A DNA stretch of 37,089 nucleotides. It comes from Butyrivibrio sp. (lineage in GTDB: Bacteria; Bacillota; Clostridia; Lachnospirales; Lachnospiraceae). The DNA is taken from the NCBI GenBank assembly GCA_017446685.1, contig JAFSQI010000030.1, positions 1 through 37,089 of the forward strand, written 5' to 3'. Made by a program: the position numbers and the translations under genes. The notes beneath the pieces were generated by a model. That model was not told the origin of the DNA and did not search any database. It worked only from the letters and a program-made list of their open reading frames with translations. Positions 1 through 7,700 of the stretch are shown here, piece after piece (within the stretch, counting starts at the first letter, position 1; each line of letters begins with the position of its first letter).

Positions 1-575
1 ATAAATGCTGAGAACTTCTTCTGCTTTCTGCCCTTCTTATCTTCTACAACATCTGTATACGCAATAATGATATAGATGTCTGCTTCCTTACCGTTTGTGA
101 TGAAGCACTTTGAACCATTAAGGATCCACTCTTTTCCATCTTCTGTAAGAACAGCCTTAGTCTGAACGCCCTGAGCATCTGTACCGGCCATAGGCTCTGT
201 AAGACCAAATGCACCGAGCTTCTCGCCCTTTGCAAGAGGTACAAGGTACTTCTGCTTCTGCTCTTCTGTACCATATGTAAGAATAGGATCGCAGCAAAGT
301 GAAGTATGAGCTGATACGATAACTGCTGTTGTACCGCATACCTTCGCAAGCTCCTCTACGCACATTACATATGTAAGAGGGTCACAACCCTGTCCACCAT
401 ACTCCTTAGGAATCGGAATACCCATGAAACCATATTTCTGCATCTTGGAAACAGTCTCTCTTGGGAATACCTCTGTCTCGTCAACGTCTATAGCATGTGG
501 CTTTACTTCTTTTTCTGCAAAATCTTTGAAAAGAGATCTAGCCATTTCATGTTGCTGATCAAGCTGAAAATCCAT
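1..575 (-). CDS. bcd: Butyryl-CoA dehydrogenase, N-terminal part (runs off the left edge)
   Basis: Reading the minus strand from ATG at 573-575 gives 191 residues of an acyl-CoA dehydrogenase before the window ends, about half of the usual ~380. The protein begins MDFQLDQQHEMARSLFKDFA and has the flavin-contacting signature LTEPMAGTDA near residues 125-134. The enzyme reduces crotonyl-CoA to butyryl-CoA, normally with electron-transferring flavoproteins EtfB and EtfA. It is the fourth gene after thl, crt and hbd on the same strand, which is the standard clostridial butyrate order and makes the short-chain (Bcd) assignment firm; etfB and etfA would be expected just outside the window. Start chosen because a GGAGG box lies about 9 bases upstream. 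Confidence 0.95.
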   Translation of the reverse strand, partial: MDFQLDQQHEMARSLFKDFAEKEVKPHAIDVDETEVFPRETVSKMQKYGFMGIPIPKEYGGQGCDPLTYVMCVEELAKVCGTTAVIVSAHTSLCCDPILTYGTEEQKQKYLVPLAKGEKLGAFGLTEPMAGTDAQGVQTKAVLTEDGKEWILNGSKCFITNGKEADIYIIIAYTDVVEDKKGRKQKKFSAF

Positions 576-626
576 TATTATTTCCTCCGTAAATTTTATC
601 TATTTTATTATTTTGTTTAATACTTA

Positions 627-1502
627 TTAAGCGCGATCTGTAGGAACTTTGTTTCCATCAGCATAGTTATAGAAACCGATTCCTGTCTTAACACCAAGCT
701 TCTTACCACGAACCATCTTACGAAGAAGAGGGCAAGCACGATACTTGGAGTCGCCTGTCTCAGAATAAAGAACATCCATAATAGCAAGAACAATATCAAG
801 ACCAATGTAATCACCGAGTTCAAGAGGTCCCATAGGATGGTTACATCCAAGCTTCATAGCTGTATCGATACCCTGGATATCTGAAACGCCTTCTGAATAT
901 ACGAAAATACCTTCGTTGATCATAGGAACAAGGATTCTGTTTACTACGAAACCGGCAGCTTCGTTAACCTGTACAGGAGTCTTTCCAAGATCCTCAGAAA
1001 TCTTCTTGATCTTCTCAACCATGTCATCAGGAGTGTTAGCACCCTGAATAACTTCTACAAGCTTCATAACAGGAGCAGGATTGAAGAAATGCATACCGAT
1101 GATAGGCTTAGCAAGTCCTGATCCGATCTCTGTGATTGAAAGAGATGATGTATTTGATGCAAAAATGCAGTCAGGATTCTTAACAATGTTGTCCTGGAGC
1201 TCTTTGAAAAGGTTCTTCTTGATGTCCATAACTTCAAGAGCAGCCTCTACTACAAGATCAGCATCAGCACAGATGTCATTAAGACCTGTCTGAATCTTGC
1301 CAAGGATCTTATCAGCATCTTCCTGTGTCTTCTTTCCCTTAGCAACCTGCTTGTCAAGTCCCTTCTTTATCTTAGCAAATCCGCCTTCTGCGAACTCAAT
1401 CTTGATATCGCAGAGATAAACCTTCTCTACTGACTCAGCCTGTGCAAAAGTCTGAGCAATTCCTGATCCCATTGTACCTGCGCCAATAACAGCTACCTTC
1501 AT
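627..1502 (-). CDS. hbd: 3-hydroxybutyryl-CoA dehydrogenase
   Basis: A 291-residue NAD(P)-dependent dehydrogenase that interconverts acetoacetyl-CoA and 3-hydroxybutyryl-CoA in the cytosol, the second step of butyrate synthesis. The Rossmann motif [11 protein letters not shown] is at residues 7-17. [11 protein letters not shown] and GMHFFNPAP, the family substrate and catalytic segments, are both present, with the catalytic His in HFFNP. Length matches the short stand-alone (non-fused) bacterial form of about 282-290 residues. The start is preceded by AGGAGG at a good distance. It lies 51 bases before bcd and 45 bases after crt, so the three genes are almost certainly cotranscribed. Confidence 0.96.
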   Translation of the reverse strand: MKVAVIGAGTMGSGIAQTFAQAESVEKVYLCDIKIEFAEGGFAKIKKGLDKQVAKGKKTQEDADKILGKIQTGLNDICADADLVVEAALEVMDIKKNLFKELQDNIVKNPDCIFASNTSSLSITEIGSGLAKPIIGMHFFNPAPVMKLVEVIQGANTPDDMVEKIKKISEDLGKTPVQVNEAAGFVVNRILVPMINEGIFVYSEGVSDIQGIDTAMKLGCNHPMGPLELGDYIGLDIVLAIMDVLYSETGDSKYRACPLLRKMVRGKKLGVKTGIGFYNYADGNKVPTDRA

Positions 1503-1547
1503 TTTATTATCCTCCTAAAATTTATTATTATTTGTCAAAAAAGAAAT

Positions 1548-2342
1548 TTAAGCGTTTTTAAAATCTACAACCTTAACCTTTGCAGGGTCATCTTTCTTTC
1601 TAAGGAAATTAGCCATTCCCTCTTTCTGATCCTCTGTCTCGAAACAAGAACCAAAAAGCTTCTCTTCAACAACGATTGCTTCATCAATGTTAACCTGAAG
1701 ACCGTCATTGATTGCCTTTTTGCAAGCACGAACAGCTATCGGAGCGTTTGCTGCGATCTGAGATGCCATCTTTTCAGCTGCTGCAAGGAGCTCTTCCTGT
1801 GGATATACTGCATTAACAAGACCGATTCTAAGAGCCTCGTCAGCCTTAATATTACGTGCTGTATAAATAAGCTGCTTAGCCATTCCTGCACCGATCAAAC
1901 GTGCAAGTCTCTGTGTTCCGCCAAATCCTGGTGTGATGCCAAGACCAACCTCAGGCTGACCAAACATAGCATTCTCTGAACAGATACGAATATCACAGCT
2001 CATTGAAATCTCGCAGCCACCACCAAGTGCAAAACCATTAACAGCTGCAATTACAGGTACAGGGAACTCTTCTATCTTGCGGAAGATATCATTTCCCTTT
2101 TTACCAAAAGCTTCTCCCTCAGCCTTTGTAAGTGTAGACATTTCTCCGATATCAGCACCTGCAACAAATGACTTCTCGCCGGCACCTGTAAGAACAACAG
2201 CTCTTACAGAATTAGTATCAATGCTGTCAAATGCAGCCTCAAGGTCATCGAGTACCTGTGAGTTAAGTGCATTCAAAGCCTCTGGGCGATTGATTGTAAC
2301 AACTGCAATCTTGTCTTTTACTTCACAATTAACAAAACCCAT
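1548..2342 (-). CDS. crt: Short-chain enoyl-CoA hydratase (crotonase)
   Basis: A 264-residue crotonase-fold enzyme that dehydrates 3-hydroxybutyryl-CoA to crotonyl-CoA. The oxyanion-hole segments are present: SFVAGADIGEM around residues 67-77 and the GFALGGGCE segment with its catalytic Glu; the second Glu lies in FGQPEVGLGITPGFGG. I start the protein at the Met of MGFVNCEVKDK (2340-2342), because AGGAGG is 8 bases upstream; a longer reading would begin 10 residues earlier with no binding site and an odd Arg/Phe-rich extension. It lies between thl and hbd. The 144-base gap towards thl holds one copy of a dispersed palindromic repeat (2372-2407). Confidence 0.95.
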   Translation of the reverse strand: MGFVNCEVKDKIAVVTINRPEALNALNSQVLDDLEAAFDSIDTNSVRAVVLTGAGEKSFVAGADIGEMSTLTKAEGEAFGKKGNDIFRKIEEFPVPVIAAVNGFALGGGCEISMSCDIRICSENAMFGQPEVGLGITPGFGGTQRLARLIGAGMAKQLIYTARNIKADEALRIGLVNAVYPQEELLAAAEKMASQIAANAPIAVRACKKAINDGLQVNIDEAIVVEEKLFGSCFETEDQKEGMANFLRKKDDPAKVKVVDFKNA

Positions 2343-2371
2343 TTTAAAAAACCTCCTAAATCTTTTTCTCA

Positions 2372-2407
2372 TAAAATGCTCAGTTTAGTGCACATTTCTG
2401 CCTGAAC
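2372..2407. repeat. Degenerate copy of a dispersed palindromic intergenic repeat
   Basis: The stretch AAATGCTCA, six bases, TGCACATTT, then CTGCCTGAACA resembles the element at 37051-37089 (AAATGCGCA, six bases, TGCGCATTT, CTGTCTGAACA) in arms, six-base loop and tail. Two mismatches weaken the stem in this copy. It lies between thl and crt in the butyrate operon, so it is transcribed. It is not followed by a T-run, so it is not a plain terminator. Confidence 0.45.
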
Positions 2408-2486
2408 AATATTTTCTTTTATTCACCAAATTGAATTAGTCTGCTCAGTACAAGCAAAGCAGACCAATTCAGTTTAAAACCATATA

Positions 2487-3677
2487 TTATTCATACTTTT
2501 CTACGATAGTAGCGCAGCCCATTCCACCGCCGATGCAAAGAGTAGCAAGACCCTTCTTGGCATCAGGTCTCTTAGCCATCTCATGAAGAAGTGTAACAAG
2601 AATACGGCAGCCTGATGCTCCAACAGGATGTCCAAGCGCGATAGCTCCACCATTTACGTTTACCTTGCTCATATCAAAGCCAAGATCTCTTGCAACTGCA
2701 ACTGACTGAGCTGCAAATGCTTCGTTTGCTTCGATAAGATCAATGTTGTCAAGAGAAAGGCCTGTCTTATTAAGGACCTTCTTTGTAGCAGCTACAGGAC
2801 CGATACCCATAACCTCAGGCTCAACACCTGCAAGTGCTCCGCCTACCCATGTAGCCATAGGCTTAATTCCGAGTTCCTTAGCCTTTTCTTCACTCATAAC
2901 TACAACTGCTGCAGCACCGTCATTGATACCGGAAGCGTTACCTGCTGTTACAAGTCCGCCTTCCTTACCTGAGCAGCACTTAAGCTTTGCAAGAGTCTCA
3001 ACAGTTGTACCTGCACGAGGACCCTCATCTGTCTTGAACTCTACAATTTCCTTCTTAACCTTTACAGGAACAGGAACGATTTCGTCATTGAATCTGCCTG
3101 AAGCCATAGCCTTTTCACACTTCTGCTGTGAATTAGCTGAGAACTCATCAAGCTCCTGTCTTGTAAGGCCCCATCTGTCGCAGATATTTTCTGCTGTGAT
3201 CATCATATGATAATGATTGAATGCATCTGTAAGTGCATCGTTAACCATAGTATCTACTACTGTACCATTGTTCATACGATATCCAAAACGTGCATTTGGA
3301 AGTGCATAAGGAGCCATTGACATGTTCTCCATACCACCTGCAACTACTATATCAGCTTCACCGGCCTTAATAAGGTCAGCAGCCATATTGACACAGTTAA
3401 GACCTGATCCACATACTACGTTAATTGTAACTGCGGGAGTCTCGATTGGAAGACCAGCTTTGATAGATGCCTGTCTTGCAACGTTCTGTCCAAGACCAGC
3501 CTGAATAACACATCCCATGAGTACTTCATCTACCATTTCAGGCTTAACACCTGCGCGATTAAGTGCTTCCTTGATTACGATAGAGCCAAGCTCTGCTGCA
3601 GGAGTATTGCTGAGAGCTCCACCCATCTTACCAATAGCTGTTCTACAAGCGCCTGCTATAACTACCTTCTGTGCCAT
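2487..3677 (-). CDS. thl: Acetyl-CoA acetyltransferase (thiolase)
   Basis: A 396-residue thiolase II that condenses two acetyl-CoA into acetoacetyl-CoA, the entry step of butyrate synthesis. The nucleophilic Cys89 is in [10 protein letters not shown]; the NEAFAAQ segment, the [14 protein letters not shown] segment with the catalytic His, and the C-terminal CIGGGMGCA with the second catalytic Cys are all present, so the enzyme should be active. Start taken at [10 protein letters not shown] (3675-3677), with TGGAGG about 9 bases upstream; a reading 25 residues longer lacks homology and a binding site. It is the first gene of the operon: a promoter (3743-3771) and a palindrome (3716-3733) precede it. 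Confidence 0.96.
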   Translation of the reverse strand: MAQKVVIAGACRTAIGKMGGALSNTPAAELGSIVIKEALNRAGVKPEMVDEVLMGCVIQAGLGQNVARQASIKAGLPIETPAVTINVVCGSGLNCVNMAADLIKAGEADIVVAGGMENMSMAPYALPNARFGYRMNNGTVVDTMVNDALTDAFNHYHMMITAENICDRWGLTRQELDEFSANSQQKCEKAMASGRFNDEIVPVPVKVKKEIVEFKTDEGPRAGTTVETLAKLKCCSGKEGGLVTAGNASGINDGAAAVVVMSEEKAKELGIKPMATWVGGALAGVEPEVMGIGPVAATKKVLNKTGLSLDNIDLIEANEAFAAQSVAVARDLGFDMSKVNVNGGAIALGHPVGASGCRILVTLLHEMAKRPDAKKGLATLCIGGGMGCATIVEKYE

Positions 3678-3715
3678 AAATATTTTCCTCCATTGATGAT
3701 TGTTGTTGTTGAACA

Positions 3716-3733
3716 TTGATAAATTTTTATCAG
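3716..3733 (-). promoter_or_regulatory. Rex-like palindrome in the thl leader
   Basis: TTGATAA, four bases, TTATCAG forms a near-perfect inverted repeat. Its shape (7-4-7) matches the clostridial Rex operator TTGTTAA-N4-TTAACAA with T-to-A changes. It lies just downstream of the predicted transcription start of thl, where a redox repressor would block transcription. Rex control of butyrate genes is known in Clostridium; its action here is inference. Confidence 0.4.
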
Positions 3734-3742
3734 AACAGAAAT

Positions 3743-3771
3743 ATTGTAGCACATCACATAGTCAAATGCAA
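3743..3771 (-). promoter_or_regulatory. Predicted sigma-A promoter of the thl-crt-hbd-bcd operon
   Basis: On the minus strand, TTGCAT (3766-3771) and TACAAT (3743-3748) are separated by 17 bases, with TG one base before the -10 box (extended -10). Transcription would start near 3737, about 60 bases before thl. Confidence 0.6.
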
Positions 3772-3880
3772 CAAAAACAAACGATTGAACGATGCAATTT
3801 TATTAAAAATCTATAAAATTGATATTTCTTTAACATGATATTGATAAAATAATAACATTATGAATTATTTTTGCCATATG

Positions 3881-3927
3881 AAAAAGGGGCTGTGAAATAA
3901 TCAGTCCATGAAAAAAAGGGGCTGTGA
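3881..3927. repeat. Direct repeat of a terminator half-arm
   Basis: The 15-base string AAAAAGGGGCTGTGA occurs at 3881-3895 and again at 3913-3927, 32 bases apart. The second copy forms the left arm of the hpf terminator; the first has no partner arm. It looks like a partial duplication of a terminator. Confidence 0.6.
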
Positions 3928-3942
3928 ATAAAATCACAGCCC
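3911..3942 (-). terminator. Rho-independent terminator of hpf
   Basis: GGGCTGTGA (3919-3927) and TCACAGCCC (3934-3942) form a perfect 9-bp stem with a six-base loop, followed on the minus strand by a run of seven T (3911-3917). It lies 16 bases beyond the hpf stop codon. Confidence 0.85.
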
Positions 3943-3958
3943 TATAATAATCAATTAT

Positions 3959-4489
3959 TTAGTTTTCAGGTTCGATAATGCCGTAGGTATTTCCCTTTCT
4001 CTTATAGACAACATTAACCTCATCAGTCTCAGCATTTACGAATACAAAGAAATTGTGTCCCAAAAGTTCCATCTGAACACACGCATCCTCAGCATACATA
4101 GGCTTAGGATCAAATTTTTTCATACGTTCAATACGGATTTCTTCATCATCCATATAGTCTGATTCAATGTATTCTTTCTTAAAATTGCTGGCTTCAGCCT
4201 GCTGTTTATCAACAAGCTTACTCTTATACTTCTTAAGCTGTCTCTCAATAACTTCTTCAACCAGATCAATTGATACATACATATCATTACTGACCTGCTC
4301 TGCACGGATAATTTTTCCTTTGACGGGAATGGTAACCTCGATCTTATGTCTCTCTTTGTCCACATTAAGTGTAACATTTACGTTTGTGTCAGGTGTAAAA
4401 TACTTTTCCAGCTTGCCTATCTTTTCCTCTACTGCTGAATGAAGACCAGGTGTTACATTAATGTTTTTTCCTACGATTGTAAATTTCAT
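3959..4489 (-). CDS. hpf: Ribosome hibernation-promoting factor, long form
   Basis: A 176-residue long HPF. The N-terminal S30AE/YfiA domain starts MKFTIVGKNINVTPGLHSAV and covers roughly residues 1-100, and the C-terminal dimerisation domain (FDPKPMYAEDACVQMELLGH to the end) covers about 115-176. Long HPF binds the 30S subunit and pairs two 70S ribosomes into inactive 100S dimers in stationary phase or stress. I start at the second Met (4487-4489) because AAAGGGGAT is correctly spaced before it and the family begins there; the seven-residue upstream extension has no support. The gene stands alone with its own promoter and terminator. Confidence 0.95.
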   Translation of the reverse strand: MKFTIVGKNINVTPGLHSAVEEKIGKLEKYFTPDTNVNVTLNVDKERHKIEVTIPVKGKIIRAEQVSNDMYVSIDLVEEVIERQLKKYKSKLVDKQQAEASNFKKEYIESDYMDDEEIRIERMKKFDPKPMYAEDACVQMELLGHNFFVFVNAETDEVNVVYKRKGNTYGIIEPEN

Positions 4490-4591
4490 GCAATCATCCC
4501 CTTTACTCACGCCGGGTAAATTCAGATAAAGTAATCTACTTTAGCGTTTATTTGCGACAATTTAGTTTTTACGCTTTTTTGTCTATGCATT

Positions 4592-4621
4592 ATTATAACA
4601 TTGAATATATGCCATATGCAA
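4592..4621 (-). promoter_or_regulatory. Predicted promoter of hpf
   Basis: On the minus strand TTGCAT (4616-4621), 18 bases, TATAAT (4592-4597). The start would be near 4585, giving a leader of roughly 95 bases. Confidence 0.6.
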
Positions 4622-5025
4622 TTTATAAAAATATTTGAAAAATAATCTTTTTATAAAATTATTACCAACCACTTGAAATGGTTACTCCTAAAAATGCTCA
4701 TTTCTGTTTTAACCATAAAACCAACTTGGCCTATTTGTATAAAATGCACAAAAAAATTTCTGTATTTTTCATTGTATAAAATCCACTTTTATTTAATTGT
4801 AAATGTGGACACTGTGGATAACTTCGTGTATAAGTGACAAAATAGGCATTTTCTGAAAGTTTATTGTGGATAACTTTTTAAAAAAGTATAAAATTTTTAT
4901 ATTAATTTTATATTGACTTTTATTTTTATGTGCAAAACATTAAAAAGTGAAATAAATTAAACAAAACTGAAATTTAAAAACAGAAAAAAACCATTTATTG
5001 ACATATTTTTTATGTAAACTTGCAC
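4622..5025. other. AT-rich gene-free stretch between hpf and the NlpC/P60 gene
   Basis: No credible gene is visible on either strand: the reading frames are short, lack ribosome binding sites and are very AT-rich. Apart from the hpf promoter (4592-4621) and the terminator at 5026-5064, the recognisable content is a pair of DnaA boxes (4813-4873) followed by about 100 bases of nearly pure A/T (4874-4980). A segment near 4691-4715 (AAATGCTCATTTCTG) faintly resembles the dispersed repeat seen elsewhere in the window. Confidence 0.6.
4813..4873. promoter_or_regulatory. Two perfect DnaA boxes
   Basis: TGTGGATAA, the complement of the consensus DnaA box TTATCCACA, occurs at 4813-4821 and at 4865-4873, same orientation, 52 bases apart; both continue as TGTGGATAACTT. 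Adjacent TGTGGACAC (4804-4812) is a degenerate match. Strongly A/T DNA follows, as in a DNA-unwinding element. Genes on both sides run in the same direction, which argues against the main chromosomal origin. Confidence 0.6.
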
Positions 5026-5064
5026 AAAAAAAGCCACAGATTACTAGTTTATCAGTAATCTGTG
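5026..5064 (-). terminator. Rho-independent terminator of the NlpC/P60 gene
   Basis: CACAGATTACT (5035-5045) pairs perfectly with AGTAATCTGTG (5054-5064) around an eight-base loop; a seven-base T-run follows on the minus strand (5026-5032). Confidence 0.88.
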
Positions 5065-5091
5065 ACGATTTTATTCTTTTAAATTTTTTAA

Positions 5092-6450
5092 TTAGAAAAT
5101 TCTTCTTACTGCAAGTACAGTACGATAATCTGCATTTGAGACCTTTATACCGGTCTTTGCTGTTGAAGCATGTACAATCTGACCATTACCAATGTAGATA
5201 GCAACATGACCTGAATAGCAGATAATATCACCTGCCTGAGCATTGGAAAGTCCGTCAACTGCAGCTCCAACTGATCTGTCAGCACCTGAACTGTGAGGTA
5301 AACTTACACCAAAATTAGAATATACACTCATTACAAATCCGGAACAATCAGCTCCGTTTGTAAGACTGGTTCCACCATATACATAAGGATTGCCAACAAA
5401 CTGAAGGGCAAACTGTGCAACAGCTGAACCGATTGAGCTTGTTGCTGTAGTATATGAGCTTGCTGAATTGTAGCTTGAGCCTGAAGATGACTTGCCAGAG
5501 CTTGATGTACTTGCCTTAGCAGCCTTCGTAGCAGCTTCTCTTTCAGCAGCCTCTTTTGCAAGACGTGCTTCCTCTTCTGCCTTGGACTCAGCAGTAACAA
5601 ATTCTGTGGAAAGTGTTACATAATCAGTTGATACGTAACCATCGCCTTCCTCGATACTAACCTTAACCCATCCATCGAGTTCTTCCTCAACAACGAGTTC
5701 ATCCTCGATAGGAACAAGGCCTATAACCTCGGCATCCAGTCCTGCGCCGTTTCTAACCTTAAGAGTTGTTGTTGTAACAGTTGCGATTCTGGTTCCAACC
5801 TCTTTGGCAAGCTCTACGGCATCTTCTCCTGTAACACAGAACTCTGCCTTGACATAACCTTCTACTGAACCGGACTTGATCTTATACCATCCGTTTTCTT
5901 CCTCTATGTAAGTTCCTACTGACTTATCATAGAGCTTACCAACAATCTCGCCATCCTCACTGGGAAGGCTTCTTACGTTGACATAATTAGTAACCTTAGC
6001 GATTACAAGTGACTTGAAAAGTTCTTCTTCAGATTGCTCTTCAGATTCTTCTGTCTGTTCTTCTCCAGATGCTGCCTGTGTAGCATTGTCTGCTGATTTC
6101 TGGATGATTGCACCTGTTGCTGCCTGAATATCTGATAAAATATTATCTGTTACAGTTGATGCAAGCGGTGTTACATCTGTTATTGTATCTGATAAATCTA
6201 ATTCATCTGCTGAAGATGTATTACTAGATCCTGTGCTTTCTGTTCCCGAGTTTGATTTTTCAAGTTCTACAGACTGCTGCAAATTTGAAAGGGACACCTG
6301 GCTGTTACCAAGCGCATAGGTAATACCTGCCTGAGGCATTACGCTTGTAACTTTATTAGATGATGCAGCAAAGGCGTCGACATTGAAGCCCCCAAAAGTC
6401 ATTGCAGTTGCTAATGTTAAAACAGCTAACTGCTTAGTAGCTTTTTTCAA
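5092..6450 (-). CDS. Secreted SH3b-SH3b-NlpC/P60 peptidoglycan hydrolase
   Basis: A 452-residue exported cell-wall endopeptidase. Residues 1-29 form a signal peptide (two Lys, a hydrophobic core, cleavage after AFA). A Ser/Glu-rich spacer leads to two bacterial SH3 domains (about 150-206 and 216-280), a charged Ala/Glu helix and a Ser-rich linker (about 285-340), then the NlpC/P60 domain (about 342-452). The catalytic residues are visible: Cys369 in DCSGF, His415 in SGHVAIY and His427 in VHAS. Such enzymes cut D-Glu-diaminopimelate cross-peptides during growth or cell separation. The start codon is TTG (6448-6450), seven bases after a perfect AGGAGG; no ATG fits. It is monocistronic, with a consensus promoter and a terminator. 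Confidence 0.92.
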   Translation of the reverse strand: MKKATKQLAVLTLATAMTFGGFNVDAFAASSNKVTSVMPQAGITYALGNSQVSLSNLQQSVELEKSNSGTESTGSSNTSSADELDLSDTITDVTPLASTVTDNILSDIQAATGAIIQKSADNATQAASGEEQTEESEEQSEEELFKSLVIAKVTNYVNVRSLPSEDGEIVGKLYDKSVGTYIEEENGWYKIKSGSVEGYVKAEFCVTGEDAVELAKEVGTRIATVTTTTLKVRNGAGLDAEVIGLVPIEDELVVEEELDGWVKVSIEEGDGYVSTDYVTLSTEFVTAESKAEEEARLAKEAAEREAATKAAKASTSSSGKSSSGSSYNSASSYTTATSSIGSAVAQFALQFVGNPYVYGGTSLTNGADCSGFVMSVYSNFGVSLPHSSGADRSVGAAVDGLSNAQAGDIICYSGHVAIYIGNGQIVHASTAKTGIKVSNADYRTVLAVRRIF

Positions 6451-6466
6451 AATGAACCTCCTAAAT

Positions 6467-6484
6467 TGTTACGAAATTTGTTAC
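6467..6484. promoter_or_regulatory. Direct repeat resembling a WalR (YycF) site in the hydrolase leader
   Basis: TGTTAC at 6467-6472 and 6479-6484, six bases apart, read on the plus strand. The WalR consensus in Bacillus is two TGTWAH half-sites five bases apart, and WalR controls cell-wall hydrolases of this class. The spacing differs by one base, and the site lies downstream of the predicted transcription start. Confidence 0.3.
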
Positions 6485-6494
6485 ATCTTTTAAA

Positions 6495-6523
6495 AATATA
6501 AACTACTTATTAACTTTTGTCAA
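6495..6523 (-). promoter_or_regulatory. Strong sigma-A promoter of the NlpC/P60 gene
   Basis: On the minus strand a perfect TTGACA (6518-6523), 17 bases, then TATATT (6495-6500). Start near 6488, about 40 bases before the TTG start codon. Confidence 0.75.
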
Positions 6524-6537
6524 GACTAAAATAATTT

Positions 6538-6574
6538 AAGAAGTGACGAAAAACCGATATTTCCGCCACTTCTT
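6538..6574 (-). terminator. Probable terminator of thioredoxin reductase
   Basis: AAGAAGTG (6538-6545) pairs with CACTTCTT (6567-6574), leaving a 21-base loop. The following T-run on the minus strand is poor, so termination may be weak. It lies 40 bases past the trxB stop. Confidence 0.45.
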
Positions 6575-6614
6575 CGATACCAAATGCACTTTATTTAGTT
6601 TCCGTATACATATA

Positions 6615-7553
6615 TTATTTCTCTTTTCCAACCAGGAAGTCCTGCACGGAAGTTACAGCATTTGCGCCATCTGCAACGGCTGTAACGATCTGGCGAAGTC
6701 TCTTCTTTCTTGAATCGCCTGCAACAAAAATACCAGGTGCAGAAGTTGCTCCATCTTCATTTGCAATTACGTAACCTTTTTCATCGCAATCTACCAAATC
6801 TGCAAATAAATCTGTTGAAGGATGTATTCCAATTGCAACAAAAATTCCATCAACATTCACATCCTGTATTTCTTTTGACTTAACATTTTCAACCTTGAGA
6901 TGAGTAACCTTATCTTCACCTTTTATCTCTTTTACAACGCTATCCCAAATAACTTCAACGTTCTCAAGTCCAAAAAGCTCATCTTGTAAAATCTTTGTTG
7001 CTCTGAGCTCGTCCCTTCTGTGGATAAGATATACCTTGCTACAGAATCTGGATAAGAAAATAGCATCCTCTACAGCAACATCTCCACCACCGTTTACGGC
7101 CGTAACCTTACCTCTGTAGAAAGCGCCATCACATGTAGCACAATAGGATACACCCTTTCCTATATACTCTTCTTCCCCGGGTACACCAAGCTTTGAATGA
7201 TGAGCACCTGTTGCAAGAATAACTGTATGAGTCTCATATTCTCCCTCATCTGTAACCACCTTATATACCGGAGCCTTTGTGTCAGATCCTTCAGAAACAC
7301 ACTCTATGCCGGTAACAGTTGCACTTACAAACTCTGCTCCCTGTTTATCTGCATGTTCTCTGAATTTCATTCCAAGATCAAAACCATTCACTCCCGGAAT
7401 TCCAAGGTAATTGTCTACCTCGTATGTATCAATTATCTGACCTCCGCTCACAGGATTTTTTTCTATTACAATTACATTTAATCCGGCTCTCTTTGCGTAT
7501 ACAGCAGCTGAAAGTCCTGCAGGGCCTGAACCAACAATTATAAGATCGTACAT
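6615..7553 (-). CDS. trxB: Thioredoxin-disulfide reductase
   Basis: A 312-residue low-molecular-weight flavoprotein reductase. The FAD dinucleotide fold GSGPAGLSAAVYA is at residues 8-20, the redox-active CATC at 138-141, the NADPH fold GGGDVAVEDA at about 155-164 with HRRDELRA after it, and the C-terminal FAD motif in FVAGDSRKKRLRQI. It transfers electrons from NADPH to thioredoxin in the cytosol. No thioredoxin gene is next to it here. Upstream AGGAGG is well placed. Length and all motifs are typical, so I expect a working TrxB; a ferredoxin- or flavin-dependent variant cannot be excluded without alignment. Confidence 0.94.
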   Translation of the reverse strand: MYDLIIVGSGPAGLSAAVYAKRAGLNVIVIEKNPVSGGQIIDTYEVDNYLGIPGVNGFDLGMKFREHADKQGAEFVSATVTGIECVSEGSDTKAPVYKVVTDEGEYETHTVILATGAHHSKLGVPGEEEYIGKGVSYCATCDGAFYRGKVTAVNGGGDVAVEDAIFLSRFCSKVYLIHRRDELRATKILQDELFGLENVEVIWDSVVKEIKGEDKVTHLKVENVKSKEIQDVNVDGIFVAIGIHPSTDLFADLVDCDEKGYVIANEDGATSAPGIFVAGDSRKKRLRQIVTAVADGANAVTSVQDFLVGKEK

Positions 7554-7700
7554 ATTAATAGCCTCCTTCTTAAAACTATTTATTAAACAACAGTATTCAT
7601 AATACCATTTAGATTGTGTACAATTTAATTATATGTTATCACATTTTTTTATATTGTAAATACCCAAATTATAAAAACAGAATAAAACTATTTTACTGTA

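Noticed and set aside
4813-4980. Main chromosomal replication origin
   Set aside because: Only two boxes, no dnaA or dnaN nearby, and no switch in gene direction; kept only as a DnaA-box finding.
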